This document shows positions 14,801 to 25,859 of a stretch of 64,000 nt of DNA, piece by piece (positions within the stretch are counted from its first letter, which is position 1; every line of letters begins with the position of its first letter). The notes under the pieces are model-generated. The model ran no database searches and was not told where the DNA came from. It worked only from the letters and a program-made list of their open reading frames with translations. Origin of the DNA: Chlorokybus atmophyticus (lineage: Eukaryota > Streptophyta > Chlorokybophyceae > Chlorokybales > Chlorokybaceae); assembly GCA_009103225.1 (NCBI GenBank), contig RHPI01003642.1:1187566-1251565 (forward strand). The letters run 5' to 3'. The translations under genes and the position numbers were made by a program.

Positions 14801-16943
14801 GGTACACATCTGTCTCATACGCACGCTTCTTCAACGCGCTTCCCAGCAACACAACACTCGTGTGCTCCTCGCCGCGAGTCACGGCGGCAAATGTTGGCAT
14901 CGAGTGTGACTTACCAGCTGGTGGAGGTGCTGGTTGGGATGTGTTGATATCAGTTGGAGGCCAGGATTCCAACATGACTGGGTTGGGCGTGTACGCGTAC
15001 TCTATCCCAGTGATACAACAACTCTCTCCCGTCATCGCGAGTCCCGGCGATATCATCACTGTTACGGGTGCCAACTTCGGGTCCAACCTCTCCGCGCTGG
15101 TGATGTTGCTCGACGGCGTGGCAATATCCGCACCCAACATCAACCTCACTAAGCCTCACACGCAAGCAACATTTGTTCTACCTGTTGGTGTTGGCAGCAG
15201 CGTGCTTGTGTCGGTGTCTTACTGGAATCAAACCAGCATCGAGTCGGGTAACACCAACAACAACACCTCCCGTATCGCGTACAACCCGCCAGTGGTGATA
15301 TCTTCCACACGCATGCCTACAACGGGTGGACAAGCCAACATCACCGGCACGGGGTTCGGCCCAATCGGCAACAACAACATCACCTTCATCACCATTGACA
15401 ATGTTGCGTGCACCAACGCAACCGTAGCTGTCGCAGATACTCTCATCATGTGCGATATCGGCGAGGGCTCGGGTGGAGACCTCCCTATTATCGTTGATAT
15501 TGCCGACCAGGAGTCGAAATCTGTGCCGTTATTCGCGTATCAAGCACCTATTGTGGAGATAATATATCCACCCGCAGCGCTGCCGGGTACTCTTTTAACC
15601 ATCGATGGTGTGAACTTTGGGCCCGAGCCAACACGAGGAGAGTTCAGCGTCATGGTGGGTGGTGTTGCGTGTGCCGACGCGACACTTGTTGTCCCACATA
15701 CGCGCATAACGTGCCTCGTGCAAGAAGCTAAAGGCATCGCGCAAGCTGTGGTTGTGACTATTGATGGCGTTGCGAGTGATGCGCAAACCAACATCACGTT
15801 CACGTATTACAACTTTGGTTGTGTTGACAATGAGGCGGTGAATTATGATGTCAATGCCACGGCGGATAGAAGTCCCAGCGAGTGCGTGTTTGTCGGATGC
15901 AAGAACAAGTTGGCTCTCAACTACTGGCCCAAAGCCAACAAGGACAACTCCTCGTGCGTGTTCGAGCCTGTTGTGGTGGATATGGAGCTCAAGAAGGAGT
16001 TTGATGTGTATATGGCGAACGTGACGCAGAATGATGGCATTGTGGTGGCGGATATCGGCAACCAGATGGGCATCAATGCCACGCGTATTAGCGTCACGGG
16101 ACATAGAAAAGGAAGCACTATTGTCACGGTGTCCATCGCGGATGACCCAACCTATCGCGCTGTGCAGGTGCATATGCGTGTACATGCACTTGCGTCATGA
16201 TGCTCTTGAGTGCGTGCATGCGTGTGTGGGTCCGTGCGTGTGTGGGTGTAGATGCGTGCGTGCGTGCGTGCAAGTGCTTGTGCTTGTGTATGTTTGTTCT
16301 CAAGTGTCTCCACTCTTGTTGCACGTGCGAGAGGTGGGTTAAACCTCAACTTCTCTCCCCAGGTTGTGGACAACCTGCAGGAGAGAATCAAGGAGGACAA
16401 CTTCACCATGACCTTCACGCTGCTCCAGATCAGCGTGAAGAGCGGCTCGGGCAAACCCACAGAGACTAAGACTGTGGCAGGACTCCCTCGCATAGGCAAG
16501 TGCTGTCACTCAACTCGAATCAGCCCACTCTCTATACATACAAAACAATGCAATAACAACTGACCTCTCCATTCCCTCATACAGGCAAGTACACCATCAT
16601 CGCTGTCGGCGTGAGTCTTGTGGTGTTGGCCGCGTGGGCGCTATACTGGCGCAAGTCGTTGTTGTTGTGTTGTCGTCCAAGGCGCAACAAGACAGCTCCA
16701 CTTGTGTCTGGCCAGATTGTTGGACAGGAAGAAGATGACAATGCCCACGTCACGTACACCAACATGAGCTACAACGCTACGTTTGTCGATCCCAACAACA
16801 ACAACAGCAATGGACACGCACACACAAAGGCCATTGGGCCCGTGAAGAGGCAGGCTCAATTGTTGATGCAGAGCGGAGGTACTGATACCACATTGACAAC
16901 AACGGGTTCGAATGGTGCGGTGTCGTTTATGCGAAGGAGGTAA
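2892..16943 (+). CDS. Giant cadherin-like/IPT-TIG repeat type I membrane protein
   Basis: This is a predicted surface adhesion or recognition protein of about 3,554 aa. Exons: 2892-3215, 3799-3939, 4212-4417, 4495-4612, 4756-5688, 5843-6076, 6154-6289, 6479-6669, 6893-7162, 7362-7566, 7644-7774, 7866-8610, 8672-8770, 8857-8981, 9140-9877, 10026-10251, 10324-10458, 10533-10999, 11077-11228, 11306-11451, 11518-13289, 13489-16167, 16363-16495, 16585-16943. The frame stays open throughout. Residues 1-45 are a signal peptide. An alternative ATG at 2910 has a perfect GCCACCATG context and follows a two-codon upstream ORF. Cadherin-like segments (GVLTLTGAAS, YRN motifs) come next, then about 30 TIG repeats (ITGTNFGP-type cores). 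Two Cys-rich GC..A.NY...SC units and one transmembrane helix (IIAVGVSLVVLAAWALYW) end in a basic tail of about 95 aa. N-glycosylation sites are abundant. Introns 5689-5842 and 16496-16584 start with GC. Ligand and role are unknown. Confidence 0.88.
10472..10500 (+). repeat. (CCCAA)n tract filling a short intron
   Basis: The intron 10459-10532 of the TIG gene is only 74 bases long. Its first half is a run of four to five CCCAA units. It is spliced in the model because TIG homology and reading frame resume exactly at 10533. Confidence 0.7.
13335..13480. repeat. TG/CG alternating microsatellite in intron
   Basis: A purine-pyrimidine alternating tract (GTGTGTGCGT-type) occupies most of the intron between exons 21 and 22 of the TIG gene. 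Similar tracts lie at about 4,670-4,735, 9,000-9,080, 9,915-10,000 and 16,210-16,300, all in introns of the same gene. Such DNA can adopt the Z form and is prone to length change. Confidence 0.8.
13819..16056. repeat. Cluster of 18 GATATC palindromes inside one exon
   Basis: GATATC starts at 13819, 14061, 14134, 14178, 14220, 14250, 14386, 14439, 14476, 14527, 14652, 14674, 14727, 14946, 15049, 15297, 15454 and 16051. About half are read as Asp-Ile (GAT ATC). The rest are read as x-Ile-Ser (nnG ATA TCn), so a single dipeptide preference does not explain them. Elsewhere in the window I noticed only a handful (about 4538, 22597, 50980, 56838, 60383). Confidence 0.85.
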
Positions 16944-18056
16944 TGTTGGCGGGGTCGGGTGGGGGGTTTTGTAACAACCTGGCCCTGGACATAGCAAAGT
17001 GGCTTGGTTGTTTTGGATTCTGTGCAGTGAACTGAACTCTCATATACTGTAGTATATCTATTAAGTTGTAGCTAGGGTTAGGGCGCGTGAGGCGTTAATT
17101 AGACCAATTGGACAGCTGCTTGCTGTCAATTTGCAGTTACTGGCTGTTGTCTACATCGGCAGCAGTGCAATTGCAGTCTCTCATGTTGAAGGAAAAGTGG
17201 TTTGACAGCACTTAGGTAGCAGCCCGTGCACTGCTGCAACGAGGGCTCAGCAGCTTCGCACACCATGTTTTAACAACAAGAACCACACCTGCGACTCTGT
17301 GCAACTGAACAGGCATTTGCACACCGTGTAAGTTTTAGCAACGTTGCCAATAGCAAACCTTGGTTTAAGGTCTGCTGTGTGCGGTGTGTCACATAAGAAT
17401 CGTAGTTAGTACTTTTCTGTGTTGGAGTGCGCATGGCTGGTATTAATCGCTTATGTGGATAAGCACACATTGACGCACATAGCCTTTACATGGGACTAAA
17501 CATACCCCTCTCAAATTTTCTGTACATACACGTGTACACGGTTCTAGTTGCTAGTAGCATGCCCACTCAAAGTAGCCACCACCGCGGACAACAACAGTGT
17601 ACTAGTTTACAACGGTCTTGATTGCAGTAATGTCTGACTCAGCAAACTGCAAGAGTACTGTCCAACTTCGCCTTCTTGTTGGTGTCTGCAGCTTCACAAG
17701 CGCCAGCACATGCAGCTTGCTGATAGTGGCGGTGTGTCCCATCACAGTGGGTGTTGGTTACCTGTACCCCTTCGTCGTTAACACTGTATCACACAATCAG
17801 GGTTCCACGACCAGACACACCAATACACACACTATACAAGACCACCAGCGACAACCACTGACCGATCTGTCTCATGTTCAACAACAGCGACGACGCTGTG
17901 GCAAGCCATGAACATAACGTGTATGTATGGGGTGAGCAGTCACACCACTCTCCCATGCACATGCCGACTCGGTCTGGGCCGATGTGGTGTGCATGCATGT
18001 GACGGGGCAAGGCAAGCAACAGCTGCCATGCCCACGCGCCGCAGCCTTGACGGAGC
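16944..18056. other. Intergenic region between convergent genes
   Basis: This holds the 3' flank of the TIG gene (+) and of the ubiquitin-like/RING gene (-). Only short frames without family resemblance are present. I see no RNA gene or repeat of note. Confidence 0.6.
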
Positions 18057-19429
18057 TCAGAGGGGCTGCTGGCAATAAGGGCACAAGCCACCGTCCATTG
18101 CGTTCCAAAGCGCCAGGCAGGATACATGGAACTGGTGCCCGCATTGGGTGGTTGTCGGCGGATCAGTGACAGAGTCAGCGTGTATCTTTGTGCTGCAGAT
18201 GCGGCACTCATTTGTGAGTAAACCTCCCTGAAGCCCAAGCTTGCGCGCGCTAATCAGAAGCCTTGCCCAGTTCACCTGATAAGCGTCAGTATCGTTAAAT
18301 AACTCATAACGGTCGCCCGCACGGGTCCATCCCTGGCTGCTAACGTTGGTGGGCTGCTGATTCGTCTTGTCTAGCTTGACACCGGTGTAGCGCCACTCGC
18401 AGTTGTTAAATGCGCAAGTGCGGGGCTGCACCACGCTCCCGCATGCAGGGCATCTGCACCGGCCGCTGCCGGCATCCAGCACAAGGTCAAACGTGGAGTA
18501 GTAGAGGTTGACTATGACCCGGTTCTGCCAAGCCTTACAGCTGCGATTGCGGCAATAGCCCTCAATACACAGTCCCCGTGCAGCGCTGCACCAGGGAGGA
18601 GCTATTTTCGCCCATGGGAAGTGCTGCATCGCAGTGGCATCGGATACGTCCACAAATGGAACAGAGGGCACGCTTCCCCCGCGCAAGCGCCAGATGCAGT
18701 GCACGCTCATTTCGCCATGTAGCTGACAAGGCTCCCAGGTGGACGCAGCAGCGTCACTTGCTTTGATCAAGTCGCACAGCCGGTCAGTCTCTTTAAGCTG
18801 CCGTCCATAGTACAGCAGGCGCATGTGGTTGATAGGCGTACCTGCAAGTGCAATGATGCAGTTAATGACAAGCGAATGACCATGTATATAATGACAAGGC
18901 TTTGCAAACAACTTGATGTGGTATACGCCCTCACACCTTCTTTATGAAAGATCAGCAACATCAGCGTGCATACCCTTAACTTCGAGGGCAGCGTAAACGT
19001 AATGGTGTGTCCGGCAATGGTTTTCACATACACCGAGAGTAGGGCTGTGGACTTCATGCGCGACACGGCATCAACACTGGCAGTAAACACGGTTGCCTGC
19101 GCCTGAGGCATGTAATAATCCAGGTCCTGGGTGGCGTCGCATGCTTGACCGAGCCAGCGAAGCCTGATTGGAGTAGGGCCTACCAACATCAACGTATCCA
19201 CAAAGTCTGAAGAGCTGGTGTGCATTCCGTGAAGTGCGAGCGCCCCCTTCAGCCTTGCCTCTAACTGCTTAGCGATGTCGCCAACAGAGCCAAGGCGGTC
19301 CATTGTTACGGTGATCGGAATGACCTGTGCCGCTGCATCTGACCTCACCAGCTCAGAGTCTTCTGTTAAGGCTATCTTGGTCACCGTGCACTTGACCTGT
19401 ACAGGCACCATGATGGCATGCGCCATCAC
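18057..19429 (-). CDS. Ubiquitin-like / zinc-module / RING-H2 protein (putative E3 ligase)
   Basis: Two exons (19429-18937, 18841-18057) give about 425 aa. The intron has GT-AG ends and joins GAAG to GTACG in frame. Residues 1-125 are a poorly conserved beta-grasp-like stretch. Residues about 130-225 align with ubiquitin (VYVKTIAGHTITF, RLLYYGRQL) and carry a roughly 12-residue insertion, ending in RLRGG as ubiquitin does. A Cys-rich module follows (APPW, GLCIEGYC, CRCPACGSVVQPRTC, FNNCEWRYTGVKL), of a type often found beside ubiquitin domains in protist proteins. The C terminus is a RING-H2 finger (CRIC, CGHQFHVSC, CPYC), implying E2 binding. The retained RLRGG followed directly by GSVPS could be a deubiquitinase cleavage site, which is inference. 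The start is the first of two tandem ATGs. Confidence 0.82.
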
Positions 19430-20173
19430 TACCTAGTCAGCCTGGCTAGCCTTCCTCTGATAGAGAGCACCTGCGCAACCGAACAAAGCACTCACATCAT
19501 ACAGTGCAACATCATGCGCAAGCGCATGCACTCATGCCCATTGCCCAAACGAAGCTGTTGGCTGCATGGGTGAAACCGTTATGAGGCCAAGACATGCATG
19601 CAGGCAGGCAGGCGTACATGCGGCAAGCATAACAGCAGCATGCAAGCGCAGATACTGCAAGCAAGGGTAGTCCGCTAATGCCAACGTGATCTCCGCAACA
19701 CAGCTTCCCCCAAAGCCGCGACTACAACTTCAACCGTACTTCACCTGACTACCAGTTGTGTGAGGCAAGCACAGATCAGCGGTAACAATGAACTGCAGGC
19801 AAGGGCAGCCAAGCATGCGGCAATGACAGCAAATCAGATGCTCCTATCTCTCACATACCAGGCACGACGAGCTGCACAATACTCCACAACATTTTAAGCA
19901 AGAAAAAGGGTCCACACAACCATGGCAGCCCCCCCCCCCCGCCCCCTCCCCCCTCTTTTCACGCACACCAAGGCACACAGCGTACCTTCTCAGCGGCAGG
20001 CAAGGACCTGAACTGGTTTGGGAGGCTTGAGCGATGGGCCTCGCACCACCGTCGCCGCCGTGGACACAGAGAGGGGAGGTAGCCGCCTCGAAAGTGGGGT
20101 GTGTGTGAGAGAGCAGCAGATGCGGAAGGGGGCCGCAACAAGCCGACTGAGCCAGGCAATGCCTTCCCTGTGG

Positions 20174-20242
20174 TGACAGCTTTCCTGTAGTGACAGCTTC
20201 CCTGCTCCCTGCGGTGACAGCTAGTGTTTGCTGGTGACAGCT
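20174..20242 (+). promoter_or_regulatory. Four TGACAGCT motifs in 69 bp
   Basis: The 8-mer TGACAGCT occurs at 20174, 20191, 20215 and 20235, in the same orientation and spaced 17, 24 and 20 bases apart. The core TGACAG is the known binding site of TALE (KNOX/BELL-type) homeodomain proteins. Flanks are partly similar (GGTGACAGCTT), so this could also be a degenerate minisatellite of about 20 bp. It lies about 750 bp upstream of the ubiquitin-like/RING gene. Confidence 0.45.
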
Positions 20243-21865
20243 TGCTGAGTCCATAAGAATCTATACTCTATCCGAGTACAGTGTGCAGAACAATTTTACG
20301 TCACTGACTGTGCATGACCGGCCAATTTAGCCGCTCACCTACATAGCCACGCTGTCGTTCTGTAGGCAAGGCGGACGTTGGCCAAAATCCAGTGTACAGT
20401 ACATCGAACATGCAACCATGGTGGGCGCGATAGCAGCAAGTGGGGTTCCTAATCCTACCCTAAGCGCTAAGCATCGGGCACAACTTGCATAACCAACAGC
20501 TACAATCCGCTAGCCAAGCAACAACTGTTTCACGTGTTCTGCGGTGCAACCGCCTGCCTTGCTCACCTGTGCACTTAATTGGCCTGTCAACGTCCGTCGT
20601 GACAGGCGGCAGGAATCATGCGCTAGCTGTCATGACCACAGACGGCATCTGCTCGCATGATGATGGAAGTTCACGCAAGGGAGGGGAAAACTGCGCTGTA
20701 TACCACGCGGCAGCTTGGGGCTGCGCGAACCACCATAACCAACCCATGCAAACCCCCGTCATGGCAACCCTACACTGACAGCAGGCAGCAGTGGGTGTCA
20801 GTGACTTGCTGAACAACGACCCTCAAGGAGGGGGCCAATGCTGACAGCCACGCCAGCAACACTGCGCCGCCGTCGTCGCCATTTTCCACCCCCAGCACCC
20901 GGCGCTTTCGGCAGCTTAACTATGAGCATACACGTCCTCATCAAGCCACTGCTTCGCGCGCAGACTGAACCGCGTTAACACGCGCTGACTGCCTGCCTAC
21001 GCCAGGCATTGGCACCGCCGTTAAGCTGCTGGATGCATTCATTAAGGCACTGAATGCCATCAGCGACACCTGCCCGGCAGACGGTCAAACGAGTCACCGC
21101 ACACGTTGCTGACCGCCGCTTGGGCTGGACTTGGGCGGCGGTAGCGTGCTGTCGGGTGGGTGCTCGCTGGGTCAAGGTATGCTCGCAAACGTAACAAGGG
21201 CTCAACTATAGCTGCCCACGTGCTGAAAGGCGGGGCCCCCCTGTTGGTGAGGCGTCGCGCGTGCTTGCTGCCTGAGCGGAGCGGAGTGCTCTCATTCGAT
21301 TACTGCTGAAGGGCGTTGAGCGAGTACTGCTGATGGTAAGTTTGAGATAGCCCACCTGTGCAGCGTGTCGCGACTCACAGCCGCTAAGTAGCGCAGCATT
21401 GTCATGCTTCTAGCAATTCAGCTGCCTGTGCCCGTCTAGCATACATACGTTACAATGCAATGTACTTGTTGATAGCAATACACATGCACGAATAATAGCG
21501 GACACCATGATTTTCACCCAGAACACCTCCGTGCAACATGGGCTGCAATGCAATAGCTGGTGTTTTTCCCTCAGCTGGGGCTATAGTGACAACGTCTGTC
21601 ACCAGTGCGGCACTGTCAGAGGCCACGCATAACCAAACATCCATAACAAACCCTAGGTCAATAGTGTTAGCAAGCTTGCTGACACCGCGATGCAAGGCAT
21701 TGCATAGTTGGTACGGAGGAAGCGCTGGTGCTGCTGTGTTGTTTACGACTGGTCTTATGTATTGAACACGTCTCATGTCTCCATCGCCGCATGAGGTTTA
21801 TACCAGTAGTCGACCTGATGTTTTGTTATGTGTAATTGGCACGTCACAGTATCCCCCCCCCCCCC

Positions 21866-22177
21866 NNNNNNNNNNNNNNNNNNNNNNNNNNNNNNNNNNN
21901 NNNNNNNNNNNNNNNNNNNNNNNNNNNNNNNNNNNNNNNNNNNNNNNNNNNNNNNNNNNNNNNNNNNNNNNNNNNNNNNNNNNNNNNNNNNNNNNNNNNN
22001 NNNNNNNNNNNNNNNNNNNNNNNNNNNNNNNNNNNNNNNNNNNNNNNNNNNNNNNNNNNNNNNNNNNNNNNNNNNNNNNNNNNNNNNNNNNNNNNNNNNN
22101 NNNNNNNNNNNNNNNNNNNNNNNNNNNNNNNNNNNNNNNNNNNNNNNNNNNNNNNNNNNNNNNNNNNNNNNNNNNNN
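21866..22177. other. Assembly gap (N run) after a C homopolymer
   Basis: There are 312 N bases immediately after a 13-base C run (21853-21865), with CCTCCCCC following. The flanks suggest that a long C-rich tract defeated sequencing. Confidence 0.95.
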
Positions 22178-22404
22178 CCTCCCCCTTCGCTTCCGGCGCG
22201 GGGGGGCAGGCCCAGGGATTCCACCTGCGCACACTGGATCAGCCATTTGTGTACCGCAAGATGCCACCTCAAGGCATATGATGTTGTTGTTTACGGTGTC
22301 TTAGGAGCAACGTCCACCGACAGAGCACAGCTGCTCCGCATTGACCACAGCATCTCTACCTATCGCAACATGTTCACAGGTTTACGTGCCCGGATTCTGA
22401 GGCA

Positions 22405-24853
22405 ATGGAGGCAGCAGTAGCATGGCCACTTGTTCTCGGTTTCGGCGAGCTGTGCGTGAAGGGGTATGCGGCCTGGCAGCAAGCAGAATGTGTGGCGGAC
22501 AAAAAGCAGTCCATCAAACAGTTCAATGCCTACCTGTCTGTCGTCCATGACACCATTCCACAACTGAGCACAAACGTTCAGCAATTAGACGCAGATATCC
22601 ATATATTGAGTGCAGATATTAGTGAGCGCTTCAAAGCTCTAGAGCTGACTACTCGTGCCGAGTTTGCAGCTCTACGAGCAGACTTTGGCGCAGATGCAGA
22701 CAAGCGACAAGTTCAAGATTTTGTGCTTGAGGTCAAGTTGTTCTGTGTCTACTATAATAAGCTTGTTGCAGCTACCCTGCCAAAAGACGTTGACATGTGG
22801 TCTAACAATGCGCTGCCACTTGGGGAAAAGCTGGGGCTGCAAGCTGCAGACTACTCGAGGAGGTTGCAGAGTACCGCTGACACTGTAGACGACATCAACA
22901 AGTTCAGCCGTTTTTCATGGGTCATGATGCGGGCGACATTACTCATTGTGCTAGCCGACACATACAGGCTCTCTGGAGACAGTGTAGAATATCACAAGCG
23001 ATTACAAGAAGCGCTGCACATCGTGACGCTGGAGGTGGGGAGGCTCCGAAGCTACCTGACCCGCAACGGCTATGCACTGGAGCAGGAGTTACGTCCTATG
23101 CTGGCTTGGTTGTCAATCGCAGGACGGCGGCTGCATGCAGTGACTTCCTCGCCATCAGTTGGTAAGTATTGAACTTGCTCAGGTGTTCAGTCATATATAA
23201 CTGTTTGTCTGACTGTTGGCTGCTGCAGCAACTGTTGACGACTCCACCGCATCCACAAACGTCTTTGATCAGCAAGCTATTGCAGAGTTGCAGCTATTGT
23301 GCAGTGCAGGCTCAACAACAGGCATCTCTTCTTCTTTGAGCACCTTGGAGGAGGAAGACGCGGCAGCACGCCGCGTTCATCATGTGTTTGATTGGATGGA
23401 AGATGCAAGGTCGCCACTATTGGAGTCAACGCCTGGCTGGTTGTTGATGCTGGACATGTTAGAGCACGGCTTGCCTTCTGCTCGTCTGCTGGCTGCAGCG
23501 GGCCTGATGGGTATGGTTCAGTCTGACGCTGGCATTGAAGCATTGTCGGCTCCAACAGCAGTGATTACCCTCTTTAACGTTGCCACAAGCAGTCCGTTCT
23601 CGCGTCATGGAGAGGACGTGTGTTCGTATGCTTTGCAAGCTCTTCAACGACTGGTTCAGCAGGATACTGTTAGAGCGATCATCCTGGCGAACAATGACAC
23701 TGCACAGTTGACGACATCTTTGCAAGCTGCTCCTTCAACCTCAGCACGCATACCTCGTTTAGAGCGACTGTTACATGTCTTGGGTGTGAGGACTTGGCAA
23801 GGCATAGCGGTGTTGAGTGGGCACACTGACAGCGTGCAGATTATCAAATTCAGCCCAGATGGCAGCACCCTAGCGACAGCTTCGTGCAGCACAGCCATGC
23901 TATGGGACGTCAGCTCAGGGCGAAGGAAGTTTGTACTTGAAGGCGAAAGTATAGAAGTGTTTTGGCTGAAAGTTCCTTCAGGGAATGATACTTTTGGGTG
24001 CGTCGCCTGGAGACCAGATGGGCGGATGCTGGCCGTAGCAACAACGAGAAATGTATGGTTGTGGGACTCTGCCACTGGGCAGCACGCCTTATGTAAAGTT
24101 GAATCTAGCGCACACCTTGCATGGCACCCAGTTGACAATATACTTGGCGCAAGTGGTGACAGGGACGGAAGGGTTGTGCTATGGGATGCTGCAGCATCTC
24201 GGGTGCGCTCGTTCCGTTGGCACACAGCACGTGTGCAGTTTGTAGAATGGAGTCCGGATGGGCAGACGCTGGCTACAGCCTCGGATGACTGTACGGCAGC
24301 ACTATACAACCCCAAGACAGGGCAGCAGGTGTGGGTGCTAAGGGGTCACACTAAAGTAGTGTACCGGGCAGTGTGGAGCTCAGATGGAAAGCTCCTGGCC
24401 ACAGCCTCAATGGACGGCACAGCTGCTGTATGGGACGCTGCATCAGGAAAACGATTGCATGTACTATCGCACTCAGGTTTCATAGCGAACGTGGCTTGGA
24501 GCCCAGATAGCCGCATGCTGGCCGCAACTTCCGGGGATAACACAGCCACTTTGTGGAACAGCACATCAGGCAAGCGACTGCATGTGCTGGCGGGCCATGG
24601 AGGGTTGGTACACTCTGTAGCATGGAGCCCAGATGGGCGGTTGCTCGCAACGGCTTCCAGTGATTGCACAGCCAGACTCTGGGACAGCGCATCGGGGCGT
24701 GAGGTGCGCGTGCTCAGTGGCCACAGCGACTGGGTGAGAGATGCCATATGGAGTCCTGACGGCCAGGTGCTGGCCACAGCATCAAGTGACAAAACAGTGA
24801 GACTGTGGGAGGTGTCTGCTGCGCGGACTGGGTTTGCTACGACTGCCCCGTAG
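22405..24853 (+). CDS. Helical-domain protein with C-terminal eight-bladed WD40 domain
   Basis: Two exons (22405-23161, 23229-24853) join G|CA in frame and give 793 aa. Residues 1-250 are mainly helical and not recognised. Residues about 265-450 look ARM/HEAT-like (GWLLMLDMLEHG, LAAAGLMGM, ALQALQRLVQQ). From about residue 460 there are eight WD40 blades (cores such as FSPDGSTLATAS and DKTVRLWEV), the last ending near the stop codon. The blade consensus (SPDG.LATASSD.TA.LWD..SG) is the uniform type seen in bacterial and fungal NLR-like proteins, but no NACHT/NB-ARC P-loop is visible. A scaffold role is inferred. The frame is open for a few codons upstream of the ATG, behind a possible acceptor at about 22379, so a 5' exon toward the N gap cannot be excluded. 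Confidence 0.82.
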
Positions 24854-25502
24854 AAGTCAATCTCACTACATGTATTTGATTATGTGCGGATGCAGACCAA
24901 TAAGCCAAAGGGAACCACATTGTCATGTTAGCGCATTGGTAGCTATAACTTTGCAGACCTGGTGTAGCATACGAGCCTGTGCCGCTGGTGGTAAGTTACT
25001 ATGTTGACAATGGTAGTAAAGTCGTGTGCTTAATGGAGGGAGACATATATAAGCACATGTGTGTGCACGCAACTTGAACTTCTCTACGTATGCACATGTA
25101 GATGTGCAGCACGTTGACACAATTGCGCACACCAACGCACACTTATGCGTGCATGCGCGTGTGCACATACAGCAAGCACGCCCCGCAGTGTTTGTACATA
25201 CATATGCACACGCGCGCAGACACAAGCTTATGCACAACTGCAGACACAGCACACAACCACGCACACGTTCGTGCGCGTGCACAGGCTGTGTGGGACACAG
25301 TGACGTGCACAACTCTCCATTCCCTCAACGGGAGGAGATGTCTATCATTACCAACGGATGGACAACAACAACAACAACAACAACAAGTCTGGTCTGACCG
25401 CAGGTCAGGCCGCCCGCTCGATAACCACCTCTGCTATGGCCTCCCTACCTCGCCACAGTCGTGGTTAAGTTCTGGCAGTGCAGCTTGATGACGATGATAG
25501 AC

Positions 25503-25570
25503 ACGACAATGGCGACAATGACAATGACAGTGACAATGACAATGACAATGACAAAGACAATGACAATGTC
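25503..25570 (+). repeat. (ACAATG)n hexamer repeat
   Basis: About ten imperfect tandem copies of GACAATGACA-type units occur here. The translated frames are Asn/Asp strings and are not taken as coding. Confidence 0.8.
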
Positions 25571-25859
25571 GATGACGACAGTCACAGCAGAAGTGACATA
25601 ATCATGTTGATGAACAACCGTCCTGCTGTTGAGCCAGACAGGCTGTTCGTTCAGTTCGTCCATGAACTCGCAGCAGTTTGAACTGTGATGACGATGACGA
25701 CGAGAATGACCATGACGATGATGGTATTGTTGTCCAAAAATGCATGTGCGCGCGCGCGCGCGTGCGTGCGTGTACTGTCGAAGGCGTCGGTTTGGGGGAG
25801 GCAGAGAGTGCATTGAGCTTGTATTCGAGGCCTGGCACCGCCCCCCTCGCTCTTACAGC

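Larger units (their letters stand above)
19430..22404. other. Intergenic region with assembly gap
   Basis: This is the 5' flank of two divergent genes (ubiquitin-like/RING on the left, WD40 on the right). No convincing coding exon is visible. A 312-base N gap (21866-22177) leaves only about 230 bases of known sequence before the WD40 start codon. An upstream exon or promoter of that gene could therefore be missing. The interval also holds the TGACAGCT cluster described separately. Confidence 0.6.

Noticed and set aside
21773-22420. Long frames across the N gap
   Set aside because: Open only because N codons are translated as X.
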